A stretch of DNA of 19,637 nt from Ignavibacteria bacterium UBA6688. GTDB lineage: Bacteria; Bacteroidota; Ignavibacteria; UBA10030. Shown in pieces: positions 13,800-19,637 of the stretch. Location: contig DKJQ01000057.1 of assembly GCA_002454845.1 (NCBI GenBank), forward strand, positions 1 to 19,637, written 5' to 3'. The position numbers and the translations under genes are program-made. Numbering within the stretch: position 1 is the stretch's first letter; each line of letters begins with the position of its first letter. Under the pieces are notes generated by a model. The model had not been told where the DNA came from, ran no database searches, and saw nothing but the letters and a program-made list of their open reading frames with translations.

Positions 13800-16700
13800 T
13801 CACGCCCCCACGCGTTGAAGAAATTCCTTGACTTGCATCAACCTCATCAAGGGTTCTTTCTCTGCTTCCATCGTGACCATCAGTTTCAATTGCTTCCCCT
13901 CCTGCTTCAAGTTCGGACGGTATTGCTTCCATCCTGTCATGCGATTCATGATCTTCTGAAATGGAGCCTCGTTCCCGTCGGATTCTTCATAAAACTGCTT
14001 GACCTCCGTGGACGGGAAGATGAGGATCAGGAGCCGGCCGTTGAGATCGAGCTTCGTAAATCCCAACCGGGAGGCGATCGTTTTCACCTCGACGATGGCA
14101 AACAGGTGCTCGACCTCTTCCGGATATTCGCCGAACCGGTCCCCCAACTCCTCCCGCATTCCCTGCACCTCTTCCGGCGATTCCACGGCATAAAGCCGCC
14201 GGTAAAAATCGAGCCGCTCGGTTCCGGACTCGATGTACAACTCCGGGATGAACGCCTCAACATCGGCCTCAACAACCGTGTCCGACTTCTCTCCCCTTCC
14301 ATCTTTCTTCCTTCCTTCAAAGAGTCCTTCAAACTCCTCTTCTTTCAACTCGGCCACTGCCTCCTCGACGATCTTCTGGTACATCTCAAATCCCATCTCC
14401 ATGATGAACCCGGACTGCTCGCCGCCGAGCAGGTTGCCAGCCCCCCGGATCTCGAGGTCGCGCATGGCGAGGTTGAACCCGGATCCAAGCTCGGTAAACT
14501 CCTGAATCGCCTGGAGCCGCCGCAAGGTGAGCCGCGGGAGGCTGGACAAGGGGGGTGTGAGAAGGTACGCATAGGCCTGTTCGTTTGAACGACCGACGCG
14601 GCCGCGCAGCTGGTACAGCTCCGCCAGCCCGAACCGGTCGGCGCGGTTAATAATGATCGTGTTGACGCTCGGGATGTCGATGCCGGACTCGATGATCTTC
14701 GTGCACAGAAGGACATCGTACTTTTTCCCGAGAAAGGCGAGCATCGCGTTCTCGAGATCGCGTCCCTTCATCTGCCCATGAGCGATGTGGAAACGGGCTT
14801 CCGGGATCTTGCTTTTGAGGAGGTTGTGGACCTCTTCGATGTCGTTGATCCGGTCGTGAATGAAATACACCTGCCCTCCCCGGTGTAGCTCTTTCAGAAC
14901 TGCTTCCCGGACAAGTTGCAGGTCGAACTGGGCGATCTCCGTGATAATAGGAAGCCTGTTGCGCGGCGGCGTATTGATAATGGAGAGATCCCGGGCCCCC
15001 ATGAGCGAGAATTGCAGCGTCCGGGGAATCGGCGTCGCCGTGAGGGTAAGAGTGTCGACCGTGGCTCGGAGATGGCGCAGTTTTTCCTTGGCCGTAACGC
15101 CGAACCGATGCTCCTCGTCGATCACGAGCAACCCGAGTTCCCTAAAAACGACATCCTTCGAGAGAAGCCGGTGCGTGCCGATGAGAATATCGACCTTCCC
15201 CTCTTTGAGCGCAGCAAGGATTGTGGTCTGTTCTTTCTTTGTCTTGAAGCGCGAGAGCGATTCGATCCGTACGGTGTACCGCCCCAGCCGATCGAGGAAC
15301 GTGTTGAAATGCTGTTGCGCAAGAATGGTGGTGGGTACAAGAACCCCGACCTGTTTGCCGCTCAACACCGCCTTGAAGGCGGCACGGACCGCGATCTCGG
15401 TCTTGCCGAACCCGACGTCGCCGCACACCAGCCGGTCCATGGGGGCCGGACTTTCCATATCGCTCTTCACATCGACGGTGGTCTTCGCCTGGTCCGGCGT
15501 GTCCTCGTACATGAACGAGGCTTCCATTTCCTTCTGCCAGTGCGTATCGCGGGCAAACGCAAACCCCGGTTCGTGTTTGCGACGGGCGTACAGGCGGATC
15601 AGTTCGCGGGCGATATCCTTCACCCGCTTGCGCGCCCGTGACTTGATCCGCTCCCAGTCCGGTCCCCCGAGCTTCGTCAACGCTGGAACGTGCCCTTCCT
15701 GTGAGGAGTACTTCTGGACGCGGTTCACAAAGTTCAGGTTCACATACAGGACGTCCTCCTCCGCGTAGACCACCTTCATCACTTCCTGTTCCACCCCCCG
15801 CACACGGATCTTGCGCAATCCGTCAAACCGCCCGATCCCATAATCGACGTGCACGACATGGTCCTGCCTTCGGAGCTGACGAGCTTCCTTCAGGCTAAAG
15901 CCTTTGAACTTCTTCCGACGCGCAATTCCACGGCGCTTCAACCTGCCGAACACCTCGTGCTCAGTGAAGACCGCAACCTTCGCCGGCGGGTAGATGAATC
16001 CCGAATGCAACGCCTCGGTGAAAATATGATAGCGAAGCGGAGAGGAGCCGGGAATATTCTCCTCATCCCCCTGCAAGGATCCTTCCTGAGAACCGGTCAG
16101 GCTCGTGGGAGAGCTTCTCGAATCCCGGGAACGGTTCTCCGGGATTTCTCCCTCCGGTTGCATCCCGCCCATCTCCTCGTCCAGCAATTCTTTGATCCGC
16201 TCCGCTTCGTCAGGAACGTCGCAGGCAAGGTACACTTCGACCCCCTCCCTGTTGAGCGATGCAATATTGCGGAGGAGGAACTTGATGCTGCCGTTGGTCG
16301 GAGGTTGGGAAATGGAAGAGAAATCGAGGGCGCCCGCGTCCTGCGGAGTATGGATCGTTGAATGGAGTACTTTGGAGAAGCCGTTGAGGGAAGCTTTTAC
16401 CGTACTCCATTCCAGGATTCCCGTAATGCCTTCACGGCCCAACTCCTCGACTTCCTGTTCAATCAATGCCGGCTCGTCCAGGAGCACGAGCGCATCCGGC
16501 CGGAGGTACGCCAGAAGCGATGACGATGGTTCCTCTTTCGACCCGCCCGACAGGCTCGCGATAATACTTGCTGTCTGCAGGTTCCGGATGGAACGCTGCG
16601 AAAGCGAGTCGAACTCGCGGATCGACTCGACCATGTCCCCCCAGAACTCGAGCCGGATCGGGTTGTCGCCGACAAACGGGAAGATATCCAGGATCCCTCC

Positions 16701-17234
16701 CCGGACTGCGAAGTCGCCGTACTCCTCCACAAAATCCTTTCGCTCGAAGCCGAGCTCCGCGAGCGTGTTCAGGAGCGCTTCGAACGGGTACTCCTTCCCC
16801 GATTCGAGCTGGAGGTTTCGTCGCGCGAAATCCGTCGGGGGCGGGATGCGGTGCATGAGCGCGGCGACGGATGTCACGACGATGACCCGTTCGGATACCG
16901 AGAGGGCCTGGAGGGTTTCGATTTGCGAGATCGGGGCTGTCATATCGAGCAGCGCCGCCTGGTGGCTGCTTCCTTCCCCGAAGAACCGGACCCGGTTATC
17001 CCCCACAAGCGCCGCACAATCATCCCGGAGCTGTTCCCCCCTGTCGTTGTCCGATACGACCAGCAGGACCTGGCCGTTCCGCTGTTCCTGGGCGAACGCA
17101 GCAACAAAGGCCATCAGGGAACCGCTGATGCCTCGGAGCTGGAGCGGCTCTCCGGGCTTCAGTCCGCTGATGCCCAGCGCCAGTGTCCGGAATGGTTCCG
17201 AGTCAATAATCTTTTTTTGTATTGCTTCAATCAT
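13800..17234 (-). CDS. mfd: Transcription-repair coupling factor Mfd
   Basis: Mfd pushes stalled RNA polymerase off damaged DNA and recruits UvrA, linking transcription to nucleotide excision repair. The 1144 residues carry the whole architecture: UvrB-homology region (about 20-350, with FVEEYGDFAVRGGILDIFP at 168-186), the CarD-like RNA polymerase interaction domain (about 455-520, HVDYGIGRFDGL), and the RecG-like translocase. The translocase has Walker A GDVGFGKTE (605-613), DEEH (706-709), the TATPIPRTL motif and QLRGRVGRS. A C-terminal regulatory domain follows. A Ser/Glu-rich stretch at about 357-398 looks like a disordered insertion. The ATG at 17234 gives a family-like start. The 251 bp to the next gene downstream suggest separate transcription. 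Confidence 0.98.
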   Translation of the reverse strand: MIEAIQKKIIDSEPFRTLALGISGLKPGEPLQLRGISGSLMAFVAAFAQEQRNGQVLLVVSDNDRGEQLRDDCAALVGDNRVRFFGEGSSHQAALLDMTAPISQIETLQALSVSERVIVVTSVAALMHRIPPPTDFARRNLQLESGKEYPFEALLNTLAELGFERKDFVEEYGDFAVRGGILDIFPFVGDNPIRLEFWGDMVESIREFDSLSQRSIRNLQTASIIASLSGGSKEEPSSSLLAYLRPDALVLLDEPALIEQEVEELGREGITGILEWSTVKASLNGFSKVLHSTIHTPQDAGALDFSSISQPPTNGSIKFLLRNIASLNREGVEVYLACDVPDEAERIKELLDEEMGGMQPEGEIPENRSRDSRSSPTSLTGSQEGSLQGDEENIPGSSPLRYHIFTEALHSGFIYPPAKVAVFTEHEVFGRLKRRGIARRKKFKGFSLKEARQLRRQDHVVHVDYGIGRFDGLRKIRVRGVEQEVMKVVYAEEDVLYVNLNFVNRVQKYSSQEGHVPALTKLGGPDWERIKSRARKRVKDIARELIRLYARRKHEPGFAFARDTHWQKEMEASFMYEDTPDQAKTTVDVKSDMESPAPMDRLVCGDVGFGKTEIAVRAAFKAVLSGKQVGVLVPTTILAQQHFNTFLDRLGRYTVRIESLSRFKTKKEQTTILAALKEGKVDILIGTHRLLSKDVVFRELGLLVIDEEHRFGVTAKEKLRHLRATVDTLTLTATPIPRTLQFSLMGARDLSIINTPPRNRLPIITEIAQFDLQLVREAVLKELHRGGQVYFIHDRINDIEEVHNLLKSKIPEARFHIAHGQMKGRDLENAMLAFLGKKYDVLLCTKIIESGIDIPSVNTIIINRADRFGLAELYQLRGRVGRSNEQAYAYLLTPPLSSLPRLTLRRLQAIQEFTELGSGFNLAMRDLEIRGAGNLLGGEQSGFIMEMGFEMYQKIVEEAVAELKEEEFEGLFEGRKKDGRGEKSDTVVEADVEAFIPELYIESGTERLDFYRRLYAVESPEEVQGMREELGDRFGEYPEEVEHLFAIVEVKTIASRLGFTKLDLNGRLLILIFPSTEVKQFYEESDGNEAPFQKIMNRMTGWKQYRPNLKQEGKQLKLMVTMEAEKEPLMRLMQVKEFLQRVGA

Positions 17235-17516
17235 GCTTCAACGGCAATCTCACAGAATGATAGTGCGGAAAAATCTTCGTCGGGGTTAGATGCATACCAT
17301 CCCGACAACAATGCCACTCGTGGTGAACCGGAGAGAAAACACCTCACCCCGGCCATCGCGGTATTGCGCGCTCGTGATCGGAGCGCCCGGACGGTCAGGG
17401 TCGGCACCAAACTACCAAAAAGAGTCCAGACCTGCAATTGAGTGGGTAGTGAGCTACGTTCGATTTCTGAGGAGTGGGGCATTTTGCAGGGAGTCATATC
17501 GACCGGGGACAGCTTC

Positions 17517-17550
17517 CCCGCCCGACTGAACGATCAGTCGTTCGGGCGGG
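17517..17550. repeat. Hairpin 1 of the palindromic island
   Basis: The arms CCCGCC (17517-17522) and GGCGGG (17545-17550) enclose the perfect inner stem CGACTGA/TCAGTCG (17523-17529/17534-17540) with loop ACGA. A 4-nt bulge, TTCG, lies on the 3' side. Confidence 0.65.
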
Positions 17551-17607
17551 CGCAGTCAGGCGCGCGGGCCGATAAAAACATTCGGGCCTGCCCGCCAAAG
17601 GGCGGTT

Positions 17608-17643
17608 GCCTACTCCGCCAAAGTAGCCTTTGGCTACGTAGGC
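17608..17643. repeat. Hairpin 2 of the palindromic island
   Basis: The outer arms GCCTAC/GTAGGC (17608-17613/17638-17643) enclose the inner arms GTAGCC/GGCTAC (17623-17628/17632-17637) with loop TTT. The 5' side carries 9 unpaired bases between the two stems. Confidence 0.65.
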
Positions 17644-17686
17644 CGGGCGGCCCGCAGGCGGGAATGACGTTCTCTCTTTTTTTGTC

Positions 17687-17746
17687 ATGCCCGCGGATTT
17701 TGCGTTTTGTGCATCCCGCTGATTTTCAAGCGGGATAAGCGGGCAT
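17687..17746. repeat. Hairpin 3 of the palindromic island, REP-like
   Basis: The outer arms ATGCCCGC/GCGGGCAT (17687-17694/17739-17746) enclose the inner arms ATCCCGCT/AGCGGGAT (17713-17720/17729-17736) with an 8-nt loop. The frame GTCATGCCCGC through GCGGGCATCCAGA resembles the widespread GTCATTCCCGC/GCGGGAATCCAG intergenic repeat seen in many bacterial genomes. Confidence 0.65.
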
Positions 17747-17778
17747 CCAGAATGCCCCACTACCATTGAGTGAAGCAT

Positions 17779-17809
17779 ATTGCAAATCCGGGCGATTTGC
17801 AGTATCATC
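17779..17809 (+). promoter_or_regulatory. Weak promoter candidate for the deiodinase-like gene
   Basis: ATTG (17779-17782) and TATCATC (17803-17809) are 20 nt apart, the same spacing as in the other promoter candidates of the window. The downstream element keeps only TA and one T of the TTG end, so the match is partial. Transcription would begin near 17816, about 23 nt before the ATG. Confidence 0.3.
17781..17801. promoter_or_regulatory. Perfect 8-bp inverted repeat, operator candidate
   Basis: TGCAAATC (17781-17788) and GATTTGCA (17794-17801) are exact inverted repeats separated by CGGGC. The 21-bp site fills the spacer of the promoter candidate at 17779-17809 and lies 38 bp before the start codon. 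That is a classic position for a dimeric repressor. No regulator gene is adjacent. Confidence 0.45.
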
Positions 17810-17838
17810 CCCCACTGTTTTCAAAGAAAGGGGACGCC

Positions 17839-18507
17839 ATGCAGGGTTTCATTCCGTACGATTTCAATCTTCTCCTTCCTGATGAGCAGGTACGGAGAGC
17901 AAGAGAGTTCTACGAACTCTGCAATCGCCGACGCTCCGTGCGCGAGTTCTCGGACAAGGTCGTCCCGAAAGAGGTCATCGAGCTGATCCTCAAAACGGCA
18001 GGCACCGCCCCCTCCGGGGCGAACAAACAGCCGTGGCAATTTGTGGTTGTGACCGAGCCGAACGTGAAACACCAGATCCGGTTGGCAGCTGAAAAAGAGG
18101 AGAAGGAAAGCTACGAGCACCGGATGTCGGATGAATGGCTCGAGGACCTGGAACCGCTCGGCACGGACTGGCACAAAGAATTCATCGATGCCGCGCCGGC
18201 CCTGATCGTGGTCTTTGCACTCAGCTATGAGCGAGAGGGAGAAAAAGTGCGAAAGAACTATTATGTGAAGGAATCGGTTGGCATCGCTGTTGGATTCCTC
18301 CTAGCGGCAATCCATAACGCAGGACTCGTTTCTCTCACCCACACACCGAGCCCGATGGAGTTTCTGGGGAAGATTCTGGGCAGGCCCGAGAATGAAAAGG
18401 CATTCGTCCTGATGCCGGTCGGGTATCCAAAAGATGGGGTGATGGTGCCGGATATCAAACGGAAGGAGTTGGGAGAGATTATGAGATGGAAGAAGGTTGA
18501 AAGTTGA
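17839..18507 (+). CDS. Nitroreductase-fold flavoprotein, iodotyrosine deiodinase (IYD) family
   Basis: The 222-residue protein is an FMN-dependent nitroreductase-fold enzyme that closely resembles iodotyrosine deiodinase, which reductively removes iodine (and bromine or chlorine) from halotyrosines. FMN-binding features are RRRSVREF (30-37) and TAPSGANKQPW (56-66). The family's active-site lid is present with Glu88, Tyr92 and Lys113. Their spacing (4 and 21 residues) equals that of human IYD Glu157, Tyr161 and Lys182, which grip the amino acid part of the substrate. LTHTP and the ending LMPVGYPKDGVMVPDIKRK also match. Unlike the vertebrate enzyme it has no membrane anchor, as in other bacterial homologues. 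AAAGGGG five bases before the ATG at 17839 fixes the start. No partner genes adjoin. Confidence 0.88.
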   Translation: MQGFIPYDFNLLLPDEQVRRAREFYELCNRRRSVREFSDKVVPKEVIELILKTAGTAPSGANKQPWQFVVVTEPNVKHQIRLAAEKEEKESYEHRMSDEWLEDLEPLGTDWHKEFIDAAPALIVVFALSYEREGEKVRKNYYVKESVGIAVGFLLAAIHNAGLVSLTHTPSPMEFLGKILGRPENEKAFVLMPVGYPKDGVMVPDIKRKELGEIMRWKKVES

Positions 18508-18530
18508 AAGTTGAGAGTTGAAGGTTGAAG
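18496..18530. repeat. Five tandem heptanucleotide units (GTTGAAA type)
   Basis: The units GTTGAAA, GTTGAAA, GTTGAGA, GTTGAAG and GTTGAAG run without gaps. The first unit and a half lie inside the coding sequence and supply the last residues (VES) and the stop codon of the deiodinase-like protein. The remainder is non-coding. Confidence 0.85.
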
Positions 18531-18547
18531 CCGTTATCCAATTTGAA

Positions 18548-18563
18548 GATCGTTTGCACGATC
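18548..18563 (+). terminator. Weak hairpin downstream of the deiodinase-like gene
   Basis: GATCGT (18548-18553) and ACGATC (18558-18563) form a 6-bp stem with loop TTGC, followed by CTTTGTTAT. The stem is short and the T-run interrupted. It lies 40 bp past the stop codon, in the gap between two convergent genes. Confidence 0.35.
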
Positions 18564-18583
18564 CTTTGTTATAGGCCTCCGGT

Positions 18584-18618
18584 GGTTGAAGGTAAAAGGT
18601 AAAAAGTGAAAAGTAAGA
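18584..18618. repeat. Second, degenerate heptanucleotide block (GGTAAAA type)
   Basis: The units GGTTGAA, GGTAAAA, GGTAAAA, AGTGAAA and AGTAAGA follow the same 7-nt period as the block at 18496-18530 and share its purine-rich GTTGAA-like sequence. It probably derives from the same type of slippage repeat. Confidence 0.6.
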
Positions 18619-18684
18619 ACTAGACCGTGGGCCTCCGCACTTTTTCCGGTTCTCCCCCTCTCCAGGTCTCCCATGCTATTGCCA

Positions 18685-19470
18685 TTACTGACTCATGAGC
18701 GCAACGATGCGCAACGGCCCGCCACTCCCTCCTTTGATCTTCATCGGCAAGGCGATCACCGTGAAACCCTTCTCCGGCAGTTGATCAAGGTTGGCGACGT
18801 TCTCGAACGCCGGCACGTTTTGCTCAAAGAGCGTGACGTGACTCTTGAAATCCTTCGATTGCCCATAGTCGATACTCGGGGTATCGAGACCGACAGCTCT
18901 AATCCTCCGCACGTTCACGAGCCAGTGCGCGGCATCCGGGTGAAGCCCTGGGAAGCGAAGCTTCGCTACTCCTGAGTCCCCGCGCTCGTTTGTCCCCATG
19001 TAGCGCTCACGGTCCGGCCAGTGCTTTCCAAACCCGGTTCGCAGAAGCACGATAGCGTTGCTGACGAACAGACCGTTCCGTTTCTCCCACGCCGTCAGAT
19101 CCTCCACCTGCACCTGATAATCACGGTTGCCGGCGCATTTCTCCGACACGTCGACGACGAGCCCGGGAGCGATGAGCTGGTCGAGTGGAATTTGATCGAC
19201 GGTGTTCCGGTTGGCGTAAAAATGGATCGGCGCATCGATGTGCGTGCCGCCATGCTCGGGGGAACAGAACGCGTGGGCACTATAAAAGTATCCACCCGGC
19301 GTCATCCCCTCGAATCCCTTCCTGAGCTCAAAGCCCTTCTCCGTCGGCCAATAGATCGTGGTGGAATCATAGGGATGAGACAGATCAACCATCTTCCCGA
19401 TGAGCGGCTCCCGTTGGGTGCATCCAACCAGCAGAACTGCGGACAGAACGATAATCAGGCTATTCTTCAT
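18685..19470 (-). CDS. Cyclase-family lipoprotein (kynurenine formamidase-like)
   Basis: The 261-residue protein starts with a lipoprotein signal peptide (hydrophobic stretch 4-15, lipobox LLVG with Cys17), so it is exported and membrane-anchored. The mature part matches the cyclase family (Pfam PF04199), metal-dependent hydrolases that include bacterial kynurenine formamidase KynB. The metal-binding motif HGGTHIDAPIHF is at 73-84. GLDTPSIDYGQSKDFKSH and LFEQNVPAFENVANLDQLP further on are also typical. An extracytoplasmic position makes a role in tryptophan breakdown inside the cell unlikely; the real substrate is unknown. AAAGG lies seven bases before the ATG at 19470. It converges with the deiodinase-like gene across 177 bp. 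Confidence 0.9.
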   Translation of the reverse strand: MKNSLIIVLSAVLLVGCTQREPLIGKMVDLSHPYDSTTIYWPTEKGFELRKGFEGMTPGGYFYSAHAFCSPEHGGTHIDAPIHFYANRNTVDQIPLDQLIAPGLVVDVSEKCAGNRDYQVQVEDLTAWEKRNGLFVSNAIVLLRTGFGKHWPDRERYMGTNERGDSGVAKLRFPGLHPDAAHWLVNVRRIRAVGLDTPSIDYGQSKDFKSHVTLFEQNVPAFENVANLDQLPEKGFTVIALPMKIKGGSGGPLRIVALMSQ

Positions 19471-19504
19471 GATCTACCTTTTCTGGTTTGGCGAATGTGC
19501 GAAA

Positions 19505-19535
19505 GAAAGTAGCCAAAACCGACTTGATTATCAAT
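19505..19535 (-). promoter_or_regulatory. Bacteroidota-like promoter candidate for the cyclase lipoprotein
   Basis: On the minus strand ATTG (19535-19532) is followed after exactly 20 nt by TACTTTC (19511-19505). This is the same layout as ahead of the glycosyltransferase, with C in place of the final G. The start of transcription would be near 19498, giving a leader of about 28 nt. Confidence 0.45.
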
Positions 19536-19637
19536 CGACGAAGGAAGATAACAGGGGAAATTTGTCTTCTCCTTGATTAAAAAGAAATTCATCAGGAGGC
19601 TTTTTCTTCTCCGTTTCCTTGCCCGTCTGAACGAGTG
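19536..19637. other. Window end, possible gene edge not resolved
   Basis: Two short readings reach the window edge. On the minus strand an open frame entering at the edge ends at a stop at 19592-19594 with the hydrophilic tail TRSDGQGNGEEKAS, plausible as a protein C terminus. On the plus strand a frame from TTG at 19573 gives a basic, leucine-rich start. Too little sequence is present to choose. Confidence 0.25.

Larger units (their letters stand above)
17473..17761. repeat. Palindromic island bounded by 11-bp inverted repeats (MITE-like)
   Basis: AGTGGGGCATT at 17473-17483 is the exact reverse complement of 17751-17761; with one mismatch the match reaches 14 of 15. Between them are at least three separate hairpins (17517-17550, 17608-17643, 17687-17746), a CCGCC/GGCGG pair (17592-17596/17601-17605) and a GCCTGC/GCAGGC pair (17586-17591/17654-17659). 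No ORF with recognisable protein and no clear target-site duplication was found. It could be a non-autonomous element or a mosaic of REP-type repeats. Confidence 0.5.
17235..17838. other. Intergenic region with palindromic island, mfd/deiodinase homologue
   Basis: This divergent gap of 604 bases holds no credible gene. Its left part (17235-17470) should contain the mfd promoter, though no clear match is visible. The centre (17473-17761) is a dense cluster of hairpins bounded by an inverted repeat. The right part carries a promoter candidate and an 8-bp inverted repeat just ahead of the deiodinase-like gene, then an AAAGGGG ribosome site (17827-17833). Confidence 0.65.

Noticed and set aside
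13620..14588. 322-residue open frame on the plus strand opposite mfd
   Set aside because: It overlaps the mfd 3' end in antisense and has the Leu/His/Arg-rich look of a shadow frame. The part outside mfd has no gene signal.
16105..17289. 394-residue open frame on the plus strand opposite the mfd 5' part
   Set aside because: Ser/Arg-rich composition with no domain and fully antisense to conserved Mfd domains.
17231..17497. 88-residue minus-strand frame overlapping the mfd start by ATGA, as if translationally coupled
   Set aside because: The sequence has no recognisable family or ordered pattern, and the frame begins within the palindromic island. The 4-nt overlap is most likely chance.
17473..17761. 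CRISPR array
   Set aside because: The repeats here are unlike one another and nested as inverted repeats, with no regular repeat-spacer period and no cas gene in the window.
18496..18618. Iteron-type replication origin
   Set aside because: The 7-nt units are low-complexity tandem repeats without DnaA boxes, an AT-rich unwinding stretch or a replication gene nearby.

Overview
The window is a bacterial chromosome segment, GC-rich (roughly mid-50s percent by eye) and densely coding. The protein set (TypA, a Bacteroidota-style YebC, RsmA followed by MgtE, Mfd), a tRNA gene without an encoded CCA end, and several candidate promoters with a Bacteroidota-like layout (ATTG, 20 nt, then TANNTTG) point to the FCB superphylum. 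Several genes also carry clear Shine-Dalgarno sites (GGAGG before two of them). That fits an Ignavibacteria/Chlorobi-like lineage better than classical Bacteroidia. The placement is inference; no marker gene was compared by search.

Layout. 1-310: a tRNA-Val(TAC) gene on the minus strand, flanked on both sides by hairpins and long palindromes and then by broken tRNA-Val fragments. 368-3439 (minus): typA and a class I/II aminotransferase, probably co-transcribed. 3761-4471 (plus): yebC, convergent with a membrane-anchored family 2 glycosyltransferase (4507-5460, minus). 5461-5768: a divergent promoter region. 5769-12530 (plus): a collinear run of rsmA, mgtE, a PAP2-family membrane phosphatase, an 88-residue uncharacterised protein, a LysE-type exporter and a large membrane-bound PP2C/SpoIIE phosphatase, ending at a hairpin. 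12628-17234 (minus): mfd followed by a lipoprotein built of three LTxxQ (Spy/CpxP-like) repeats. 17235-17838: a non-coding region containing a palindrome-rich island bounded by inverted repeats. 17839-18507 (plus): a nitroreductase-fold protein that closely matches the iodotyrosine deiodinase family. 18508-18684: two blocks of heptanucleotide repeats. 18685-19470 (minus): a secreted lipoprotein of the cyclase/kynurenine formamidase family.

How the genes relate. Most of the window is housekeeping: ribosome function (TypA, YebC, RsmA), magnesium uptake (MgtE), transcription-coupled repair (Mfd) and envelope work (glycosyltransferase, PAP2 phosphatase, two lipoproteins). The most unusual points are the deiodinase homologue with all three substrate-gripping residues in place, a likely operator over its promoter, the nested tRNA/palindrome locus at the left end, the palindromic island upstream of the deiodinase gene, and the three-repeat lipoprotein. 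I see no CRISPR array, no prophage, no transposase and no defence system. I also see no gene cluster that amounts to a clearly new multi-gene system.
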